Assembly (NCBI RefSeq): GCF_905220565.1
Contig: NC_059402.1
Coordinates: 5,891,501 to 5,955,500 of the forward strand
Length of the DNA stretch: 64,000 nucleotides
Direction: 5' to 3'
Source: Melitaea cinxia
Lineage: Eukaryota > Arthropoda > Insecta > Lepidoptera > Nymphalidae
Positions 57,401 through 64,000 of this stretch are shown in pieces. Both the position numbers and the translations under genes were made by a program. The notes beneath the pieces were generated by a model. It saw only the letters and a program-made list of their open reading frames with translations, was not told the origin of the DNA and ran no database searches. Each line of letters opens with the position of its first letter. Positions within the stretch are counted from its first letter, which is position 1.

Positions 57401-60113
57401 GTGTATCTATACTAATATTATAAAGCTGAAGAGCTTGTTTGTTAGTTTGATTGTTTGTTTGAATGTGCTTATCTCAGGAACTACTTGTCCTATTTGAAAA
57501 ATTCTTTCAGTGTTGGATAGCCTTTTCATCGAGGAAGGTTATAGGCTATATTTGTCCAAATTAAAGCGCGTGAAGCTGCGGGGCACAGCTAGTATATTAT
57601 ATAGCGCGTATCAATCGATGAATTGACAAAATGTTTAAGCAAAATGTTCTTTATTAAAAAGTGACAATCATCGAAGTAAGTAATTACAAGAATAATTCAA
57701 TATAATTAATTCAATTTACTTGCAATATAATTGATGTATCTAACAATTTGTGTGTTTTCTACTATGTAGTCGTATCTACCTGTAGTCAGTATGGGTCTCT
57801 TGTGTATGAAATTTTGTGCTTGTATCTTAGTTATATTAGTAATCTGCAAGTTTGTCAGACTGAATACATGTTTAGATGTTCCGGAAGTGCTACTGGTTCA
57901 GACTTATGGACATAAATCAACGAAGCGTAGGTAGTTATATTAATATAATGGCTGGACTAATTAGTGTAGGTTTACTTTATAAAATAATAATCGTATTTTG
58001 TTAGCATTTTTATAATAAATACAGTTCAACCTCTAATATCCCACCGCTGGGCATAGGCCTCTTTCGCCATTTTTCATATTAGGTTATAGAATACTTTAAA
58101 AGTCCCGCTGTCATACTCGCCCATAAGAAATTAATAACACTTGGTTCAGTCATGATTCACATTAGTATTATAATTGTAAAAGTAACTCTGTCTATATGTC
58201 AGGCTTTCACTGCCAAAACACTAATTAATACAAGGGGCGCAAGGGCCAATTACTATGAAAATATTTATTCAAGTGAGTTAAATAAAAAAAAATGAAATAA
58301 AAATAAACGAATACTCAAACGAGGTTACGTGGCATCATATCTTTGTAACTTATTTTATTTTCTTTAATTAAAAAATATGAAGAATTAAGGTTAAAGAAAA
58401 TATACGTATTAGTAATTCCATACATGACACGTCATTCGCAATTTAACTAAACTACTGTTATATATACTATTGTTATATATAAAGTATCATATGTTATACG
58501 ACTTTTTATTTTATAGGTGTTGTCTTTGTATAATGTTCACCAGAATCTTTTCAGTATTTGGTAAGTTTTTCACTTATAATAATCTAGCACACAATTTTAT
58601 TTTTTATTTTATTAAGGTTTCTTATAAATCGTATCTACAGTAATCTATCTTTCTTATCTATTAAGTATCTATCTTAAGTAAAAAATATCTTACTTCTTTT
58701 ATCCAAAGGTTGTGAAATTAAAAAAAATCATTGATGAAGCACAAAAACATTTTCGATAACCTAATAGACGAGCTAAGCCACTCATATGAAATATAAAAAC
58801 AACCATTTGCTATAAAGCTCCCGCCATCATCCGTCATCGTCATCATAAAATCCATAACTCACCAGTCAATCCTTGTATATCCGTGTTCACGATAACATCG
58901 TCGATGTAAGTCTGCGGTGTGGTGTACAGGAACACGGAGCGATGGATGCCCGCATAGTTGAAGAAGTCGAATGTGTACGATTGTTCTTGACGTACTTTCG
59001 TATTACTAGTAAAGAAAGACAATTACTTATATTCTAATTAATAGTGTATTCACACTCATCACAAAACTATGGACACGGTAAATATTATTGTAATTTGACT
59101 TTATCTAAGCTAATATTATGAGTCAATTAGTTGTTCTTTTAATGGAAAATATAGATGAATAGTTTGCCGATGAAACGGCAAATATAAGATAAACGTGTAG
59201 ATTTTGTGGGAAAATGTCATTCACATATTGTTGATTCTTATCCTAAAAGTAGACGTCAGTGAGATTTAATATTATTATAGACGTAGTCTCAGCAAAAAGC
59301 TCAGGCCGCTCTCCAACCATGAGGACTGAAGAAGACAGCGGGAAGCCGCTGGATTCAGAGGACGCAGGACATTCCTTTCTTAAATTTAGCTTCCTTTACT
59401 AACCACCATTATCTACTTACAAAATATTTGTTTTATCTCTAATTCAGTAAATATTTATAGACGGATGTGAAAATATAACATCAGACGAACCGGCTGATAA
59501 CAAAAAATCTACATAAAAAAGAGTAACTTTTATTTGTTTTAGTAAAATCAATATAACAACACTAGAAAACCTGAATCATATCCAACCTCTCCTTTTGTCG
59601 TTGCGTACAAAGCTTACATTCAAATTTTTTGATATACAGGCACACAACTTACAAGCGAGAAGTATTAATTTAAACCAAGTATGTACTACAATAAATTCGT
59701 TTTAAGAAAATAGTGACTCATCGTTGTTGTTGTAGTTTAACCTTGCCTCTTGATTAAATTGTAGAAAATTAGCACGCGCTAATCATATTGACAGCTTTAC
59801 CATTTCTAGGCTATGTGTAAAGACCAGAAAAATACAAGTAGCAGTTTAAGTTGATCTGTAAACCTATCATGTTATAGATGTAGTTTAATATCTCTTCTTC
59901 CTCGCTTGTATGTGTTTATATGCAAAGACTGTGAATTACTCACTCGACAATAATATCTCTGATGTTGCCCTGTGGCACCGTGTCGCTGAGCAACGTGTTG
60001 TCCACCACAACCGTGAGGAGGTTGCTGCTGGTGTAGTTTACGAACTGGGTGATTTCGACCTCGAAGGGTAAGTGACCGATTTCGTGGTAAGTCACCGCTT
60101 TTCCGTTGATCCA
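45449..60113 (-). CDS. GUSB: beta-glucuronidase (GH2), 3' ten exons, 5'-partial
   Basis: The enzyme hydrolyses terminal beta-D-glucuronate from glycosaminoglycan fragments and glucuronides in lysosome or ER. Exons on the minus strand: 60113-59944, 59005-58863, 53972-53782, 53369-53223, 52870-52698, 52095-51952, 51445-51361, 48115-47939, 46357-46219, 45630-45449. Phases agree across all junctions, giving 516 codons plus stop. Family motifs in order: FFNYAGIHRSVFLYTT, NFWWPYLMHPEPGYLYTLK, GANAFRTSHYPYAEE, IDECPGV, RRDKNHPSVIMWSISNEP (acid/base Glu in NEP), RYNGWY, PIIMTEYGADTIAG (nucleophile Glu), GEFIWNFADF, and NKKGIFTRERQPK. The first 100-150 residues and the signal peptide must lie beyond 64000; I saw no such exon in 60.1-64.0 kb. 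The C-terminus is Pro/Ala-rich and ends ARHEEL, a possible ER-retrieval signal. The large introns (48116-51360, 53973-58862) are filled with transposons. Confidence 0.93.
46735..47385. repeat. intronic segment with two GC-rich ends
   Basis: Within the intron between exons 47939 and 46357, GC-rich blocks at about 46740-46800 and 47270-47370 flank AT-rich DNA. They share only a short inverted match ('aggtaaaggtc' / 'gaccttacct'). A MITE is possible but the evidence is thin. Confidence 0.25.
48411..48439. repeat. (TG)n / (AT)n microsatellite
   Basis: The run 'atatatatatgtgtgtgtgt' continues as tg to about 48438 inside a beta-glucuronidase intron. It directly precedes a fragment of the 'gaagtcggttttt' repeat (48448-48695). 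Confidence 0.9.
48448..48965 (+). repeat. intronic fragments of two dispersed repeats
   Basis: 48448-48695 is the 3' part of the repeat at 34357-35117 ('tactgggtgtaccg', 'tttgataatgcg', 'tgtaattgaagtcggttttt'). 48865-48965 matches the middle of the element at 2685-2922 ('tgtctgtctttctgttagcc', 'gggactttcattggaagata'). Both lie in the beta-glucuronidase intron. Confidence 0.65.
49122..50420 (+). mobile_element. mariner transposon, 1299 bp, TA duplication
   Basis: The ends are 30-bp inverted repeats (49122-49151 and the complement of 50391-50420) with three mismatches; the left one begins TGAGGGTGCGTTTTTAAGTT. TA flanks both sides (49120-49121, 50421-50422). The size, TA target and DD34D transposase are those of a full-length mariner. 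It sits in a beta-glucuronidase intron, opposite to the gene. With its ends preserved it could in principle be bound by a related active transposase, but its own transposase is broken. Confidence 0.92.
49302..50360 (+). pseudogene. mariner transposase (DD34D), frameshifted
   Basis: The reading starts MEKIEYRAVIKFLTKRGKSV. It runs through the HTH region to an in-frame TAA at 49446-49448, where GRESLEDDPRPGRS then continues. Frame changes follow near 49550, 49690 and 49850 and again around 49970-50035. The catalytic triad is still recognisable: TGDETWVHHYEPESK (first Asp), LLHDNAPVHKSR (second) and SPDLAPSDYYLFPKMK (third), with 34 residues between the second and third. The C-terminus continues past a frameshift at 50280 to a stop at 50358-50360. 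The decay indicates an old inactive copy. Confidence 0.9.
54007..54300 (+). mobile_element. Helitron-like element (Lep1-like head)
   Basis: It starts A^TCTATACTAATGTTATAAAA and shares 'tttgcttgtttgttagttt' and 'ggagctactggttcg' with the element at 57406. Its end 'cgtttgccgggtcagccag'^T matches the other family (2113-2332), so it is a composite. It is intronic in the beta-glucuronidase gene. Confidence 0.6.
54421..54670 (-). mobile_element. Helitron-like element, minus orientation
   Basis: The complement ends 'cgaagtcgcgagcacagctag' at 54421, with A at 54420 (T after the element). The block 'aacctttaggtt' (complement near 54640) is also in the composite at 24565. The 5' end is approximate. 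Confidence 0.5.
55990..56310 (-). repeat. dispersed repeat, inverted partner of 6410-6740
   Basis: On the minus strand it reads the same landmarks as 6410-6740: 'cttcccgtgggtgtcgtaag' (complement of about 56255-56274), 'ggcgggataaccatcaactc' and 'cagcgtcgtaac'. The first 60 bp on the plus side ('gacataggcctccacaagtt') are the tail. The 105-codon plus ORF over it is incidental. Confidence 0.6.
57010..57222 (+). mobile_element. Helitron, 5' and body, diverged end
   Basis: It starts A^TCTAATACATATATAAAATTC and contains 'ccgaaacggcttgaccgatt', a G-run at about 57158-57166 and 'atggcaaaacaacgtttgcg'. The end reads 'gtcagctatta' instead of CTAG. Same family as 2113-2332. Confidence 0.6.
57406..57592 (+). 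mobile_element. short Helitron (Lep1-like), 187 bp
   Basis: Both ends are clear: A^TCTATACTAATATTATAAAG at 57406 and 'gaagctgcggggcacagct' ending AG at 57592, followed by T. It carries 'gcttatctcaggaactactt', 'attctttcagtgttggatag' and 'gaggaaggttataggctata', a pattern of small non-autonomous Helitrons common in Lepidoptera. Intronic in the beta-glucuronidase gene. Confidence 0.75.
58022..58075 (-). mobile_element. SINE tail fragment
   Basis: 'aacctctaatatcccaccgc' and 'gggcataggcctctttcgcc' match the 3' tail of the tRNA-derived SINE. It is truncated after about 55 bp. Confidence 0.65.
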
Positions 60114-60119
60114 CTAAGA

Positions 60120-61500
60120 AACAAAACAAATAAATTGCTGTAATAGGTGATATATATAATAATTCACTAAAAGATTGCGCGTAATGACGCTGGCTCTATC
60201 GAAATGATGTCACGATCTCATTTATTCATACCAAGTCTATTTTGTGATATTATAATGAATATTACTCGGGACAGGCTAATGAATATCAAAATCTAGTAGA
60301 ATTATACAAACAAAATTAAATAATCTGTTTGTAAACAGCAAAGGAGCAAAGTTACGGAATAAACTCTAGCCTTGCGCTTTTATAGAAAGGAAGAAGAGAA
60401 AGGCTGGCCTGCTTCGCCTAGGACTTTTACATGTCAAATTATTTCAGTACTAAGATGATAACATGTTTTTTACGGATAGAAAAGCTCTGAATTAATGGAC
60501 AGCTACTCAACTACCTCTACCTAATAAATTTCAAATGGAAGAAGTATCAAGTTAGCTTAAACAACAATGGAGTAGCAGTAGTTTTTGAAGTATGAGTCGT
60601 TTTACTCAATTTGTAAGTACTTTTATCTGTATTTCACTTTATCATAGAACGGAAGCTGTTCAAGCGATATTCCATTGAGATAACTAAATACCACTTAAGA
60701 TTCACGAGTTAAATATTTTTACAGATAACATATTCCATAAAAAATTTGTGTAGTCATATGTATATTTATGATAACAAATAGATACATTTATGAAAATGTC
60801 TACTAATTTTGTGTTTATATTAAAAATTGCGTTAGCGCCGTTAAATTTTATATTCGTTTCATTTCTATAATTACCAAATCCGGTGGTAAGTACCTATGGT
60901 GAAAGAATTATTAAAATCACTTTCTTGATTTTATGAAATTACAAACAAATGAGTCTTTCCCCTACAGAACTCAAAAATAAGTTAGCATCGCAAACTTTTT
61001 TTTTTCTCTTACTCATTTAACCCTAATTCTATTTCCAAAATAAAGGTATTGAAAATAGCTGGATTTGAATTATTACTTAGTTACGAATTCAGCTACATAT
61101 CAGATAGACTAGTCTTTTTAGATATTAGTAGAAATAAAAAGAGAAATTTAGGGCACAATGTTAGATATAAGTATTGTGCTAATATTAAATTATTAATTCA
61201 TGCATTTTGAATATTTATTTTTTATTCAATAGGCTCAAAGCTCAACGACATACAGGCTCAGTAATGGGAATATTTCCCAGGTGGGTTTCTGACCGTGGGC
61301 TATTATATCACTCCTAACAGGCTTTACGCTTGGTTGAAGGGGAAAATATGAATATTAGTAATGCTTTCAAAATGAATATAAATATGTAAATAGTTTCACT
61401 TTTCATATGGTCTTAATTCGTTTGCGTTTATTGTTGTTTAATTTGCTCCCGATGGAAATGCCAATTATTTGATTTTTCTTGTTGTTGAATGAGGACCGCT
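60120..61500. other. intronic or 5' flanking DNA of beta-glucuronidase
   Basis: The beta-glucuronidase gene continues to the right, so this is probably intron. It is AT-rich, and I found no further exon matching the N-terminal sugar-binding domain. Confidence 0.45.
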
Positions 61501-61509
61501 CTGATTTAA

Positions 61510-61676
61510 TGGTGCGTGTGCCGTGTCGGCGGCGCCTTAAACACCGACGCGACGGTCGCGTTTTCGATTCCCGCTCGGAGTGGATATTTGTATTTATACA
61601 AATATTTATTTCCGGTCTGGTTGTTAATGCTTGTGGTTCTATGCCCAGCAGTGGGATATTACAGGCTGAAGCGAGT
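61510..61676 (+). mobile_element. SINE, plus orientation, short
   Basis: It carries a diverged tRNA-like head with a box-B-like 'ttttcgattccc' (about 61560-61571), then 'gagtggatatttgtatttat', and the tail 'atgcccagcagtgggatatt' followed by 'acaggctgaag'. It is a shorter variant of the family at 63117. Confidence 0.7.
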
Positions 61677-61689
61677 GTTTAATGTCTAT

Positions 61690-61990
61690 CATATACTTTT
61701 TTTTTATATCACTAAGTCGGCAAACAAGCGTACGGCTCACCTGATGGTAAGCGATTACGGTAGCTTATAGATACCTGCAACACCAGAAGCATCGCAAGCG
61801 CGTTGCCGACCCAATCCCCAATCCCCTCAGGAGCTCTGATCACCTTACTCACCAACAGGAACACAATACTGCTTAAAAACAGTATTATTTTGCTGTGATC
61901 TTCTGTAAGGTCGAGGTACTACCCCAGTCGGGCTGCTCCATATTTTGAGCAGGGAATTCCTGCTGTGCCCTACCTCAGTTAACTTTACTT
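61690..61990 (-). repeat. dispersed repeat, copy B
   Basis: This is the complementary copy of 12425-12770: 'caagcgtacggctcacctga', 'gcgcgttgccgacccaatcc', 'ctaccccagtcgggctgctc', 'gagcagggaattcctgctgt' and 'gccctacctcagttaa'. A fragment is also at about 51770-51890. Confidence 0.6.
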
Positions 61991-62314
61991 TCCAGATATC
62001 TCTAGAAACATAGAACACTATAGAGGACTTTATCAAAAGATTATTTTTTTTATGTCTCTATGAAAACACTTTACAATTTTCGGATACTTTGACATCTGTT
62101 AGTTTTTTTCACGTGTCATTTGCGTTTTCCAAATCATGTAATTTTGTTAAAAAAAATTAACAACTGCAATTTTACCACATTCTATTTACATAACATAATT
62201 AATAAATTCTGATTTAGAACAATAGTTACAACTTATACCTCTTTTCATTCCAAAATTTGTCTCTTTGTTCTGAATTGAACAAGATGTAGACTAGTTAATG
62301 TAAGTTAACTTTCA

Positions 62315-62539
62315 TCAGTTTCGTGTGACGATGTCTCGTATATCATGACGGTTACCGCATTCTTTAAATACGAATATATGCCACACTCTAACCGCATTAT
62401 TAATTTCACCTATAGTATTACAAGATTCTAATGTAATGGCTTGAGAAAGCCAAGGGAAGACGTGTTTTCGCACGACTGTTCCATGAAGCGTGATTGAGAG
62501 CGAACTTTGCGAGCCGTCTGGTAGTTTTAACGCACAAAA
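62315..62539 (-). pseudogene. 75-codon open fragment, repeat-like
   Basis: The minus strand reads FCALKLPDGSQSSLSITLHG, TVVRKHVFPWLSQAITLESC and GEINNAVRVWHIFVFKECGN, then RHDIRDIVTRN and stop. It has no start codon and no clear splice sites. The sequence is balanced, not low-complexity, and reads like a fragment of a repeated coding family. I cannot name the domain. Confidence 0.35.
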
Positions 62540-62663
62540 TGTGAACTACAAATGTTACCACATTGATGACTCATTAAACCCTAATTCTATTCCAACCATG
62601 AGATCATAAATTGTTCTAAAATAAAGTAGCGTTACTTTAGCTCCTCTAATTACAAAATAATTA

Positions 62664-62701
62664 TCAATTTTTACGCGAGCGAAGCCGTGGGCAACTGCTA
62701 G
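62664..62701 (+). mobile_element. Helitron 3' end
   Basis: 'tttttacgcgagcgaagccg' and 'tgggcaactgctag'^T match the CTAG 3' termini elsewhere in the window. The 5' limit was not found. Confidence 0.45.
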
Positions 62702-62704
62702 TAA

Positions 62705-63115
62705 ATAGATAAAAACATAAGTGATTTGATATTATAAAAATATGTGATATTTTTTATGAGGTATACAACAAATTGGACCACTAAATTCTTCCATATATTA
62801 ATTTGTACTAATCACTAATGTGAGTAATGATAACTGATCAATAGCAATGCTACTTTCCTTGAATTAACTGAAAAAAATATTTTTACGGAACATTAAATAT
62901 TGAAGTCACTACAAAAATTAATTGCTATAAACAGCAGAACGAAATGTTTTCAGTAGTATCTAATTCTTAATAGTAATTTTTTTAATATATTTCACAAGAG
63001 TAATAATCTACGTATTAAATTATTAATACGCGAAGCAAAAACTTTGTACCACTTTTTACAAAATTTGCGAGGACGGAGGAGTGTGAAATTTCGCAGTTAT
63101 GTTTATACAATTACA
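62705..63115. other. AT-rich DNA, nothing recognised
   Basis: No ORF, repeat or regulatory motif could be supported here. Confidence 0.45.
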
Positions 63116-63116
63116 A

Positions 63117-63404
63117 ACAACCGCTCTGGTGTTGTGGTGTGAGTAGTCACCTAAAACACCGAAGGTTTGCTGGTTCGATTCCCGTTCGGAATGGATATTT
63201 TTATCTGTACAAATATTTCTTTCCTGTTTAGATGTCTATCCTTGTGGGTCTCTCCAACGTGCCTCGGAGAGCACGTTAAGCCATCGGTCCCGATTGTTAT
63301 AAATAACTGATAGCGATCGATACTCATAGTAGGGAACATACCCGCCAACCCGCAGTGTAGCAGCGTGGTGGATTATGCCCAAGAGTGGGATTTTACAGGC
63401 TGAA
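63117..63404 (+). mobile_element. tRNA-derived SINE, full-length, plus
   Basis: The head has a good box B, GGTTCGATTCC, at 63172-63182 and a degenerate box A around 63127-63140. The body 'ccttgtgggtctctccaacg', 'tgcctcggagagcacgttaa' and 'cgccaacccgcagtgtagca' matches the minus-strand copies. The tail 'gcccaagagtgggattttac' then 'aggctgaat' ends at about 63404. Confidence 0.8.
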
Positions 63405-63529
63405 TGCATCCATGCATGCATAGTTTATATAGAGAAGGAGTACAGAATGATTTTTTTTTAATTATGCATAAAAATACATTAAATTAATTAAAAAAAAAAA
63501 AACATTACACTCATTACCATGTATTTGAC

Positions 63530-63550
63530 ACACACACACACACACACGCA
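63530..63550. repeat. (CA)n microsatellite
   Basis: The run of 'ac' dinucleotides follows poly-A and ends in 'gcatatataaa'. Confidence 0.9.
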
Positions 63551-63554
63551 TATA

Positions 63555-64000
63555 TAAAATCTTTTGTTTATTAATTAAGTATAGTTTTTGACAACAGAAC
63601 CTTAATAATTTTCAAACTTGTAATTTTAAGTTAATTATGGTCGAATTTCGACCACTGGGCGACAACTAGTATTTATAATTGTTTTACCGTTATTATTTGG
63701 TAGCCATTACAAGTTTGACATGTCTGATCCTGCTCAAGACTTTAATGTATTTCATACTCTTATATCATAGGAGTATTTTTCTTCTGGGATCGTTCGGTGC
63801 GAGGTGTTATGAGACATTTGTAATGTCACGAGTTGAGACAGGTCAGTGGAGTGTGGCGTGTCGGGATCAATTGTGAATAAGTGACTCCATTCAAAAACAT
63901 GTACTTGGATTCATTTAATCCGAATCTACTGAGATGTATCAGGTTAAAGGTCTATAATTTGTAGTTTTGGTAATAAACGAAAATTTGGCCATTAAAATCG
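63555..64000. other. right edge, no gene recognised
   Basis: The 65-codon ORF at 63679-63876 has no domain. This part probably still belongs to a beta-glucuronidase intron or its 5' flank. Confidence 0.4.

Noticed and set aside
59280..59400. Short GC-balanced block 'ccatgaggactgaagaagac'
   Set aside because: It looks like a fragment of a dispersed non-LTR element, but there was no second copy in the window to support a feature.
60114..64000. Missing N-terminal exons of beta-glucuronidase
   Set aside because: Minus-strand frames were scanned for the N-terminal sugar-binding motifs and splice sites; none convincing was found, so the gene is called 5'-partial.

Overview
The window looks like nuclear DNA of a moth or butterfly (Lepidoptera). 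It is AT-rich, has short spliced exons with GT-AG introns, and carries several copies of a tRNA-derived SINE whose tail reads 'cctgtaatatcccact...gggcataggcctctttc', a repeat typical of lepidopteran genomes. It also carries short Helitrons with TC...CTAG ends, a mariner, LINE reverse-transcriptase fragments and a solo LTR. There is no prokaryotic gene organisation. The species cannot be named from this sequence alone.

Layout. Positions 1-33.6 kb hold no host protein gene that I can support. This part is a mosaic: a 72-bp in-frame tandem repeat (175-462); SINEs; a 2.29-kb DNA transposon with 26-bp terminal inverted repeats, a TA duplication and a broken psq-type HTH (5007-7297); a 535-bp foldback element (8341-8875); three GC-rich islands (about 7.8, 15.8 and 18.0 kb) in an otherwise AT-rich gene desert, two with NRF-1/Ewg-like palindromes and one with a CRE palindrome; a nested cluster at 20.7-26.2 kb in which a LINE is interrupted by Helitron-like DNA with six copies of a 282-bp repeat, itself interrupted by a 303-bp solo LTR with a perfect 5-bp target duplication; a second LINE on the minus strand (26.2-27.1 kb); and relics of THAP-domain and HTH transposase-like genes (29.6-32.9 kb).

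From 33.6 kb the window holds three host genes. The first is a complete gene on the plus strand for the GANP/Sac3 mRNA-export scaffold (Drosophila xmas, human MCM3AP), 11 coding exons and 1661 codons. The second is a complete three-exon minus-strand gene for a HIT zinc-finger protein (ZNHIT3-like, 128 aa), convergent with xmas. The third is the 3' ten coding exons (516 aa) of a minus-strand beta-glucuronidase (glycoside hydrolase family 2) with both catalytic glutamates; its 5' exons lie beyond the right edge. The beta-glucuronidase introns are full of transposons: a 1299-bp DD34D mariner with intact TIRs but a broken transposase, several Helitrons and fragments of dispersed repeats.

The three genes serve unrelated cell functions (mRNA export, snoRNP/nuclear-receptor cofactor, lysosomal or ER glycan turnover), and I infer no joint pathway. 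I found no clearly new multi-gene system. The observations most worth following are the C-terminal HEEL of the beta-glucuronidase, the psq-HTH transposon family, the repeat-bearing Helitron/LINE/LTR nest, the GC islands, and an in-frame 72-bp repeat ORF.
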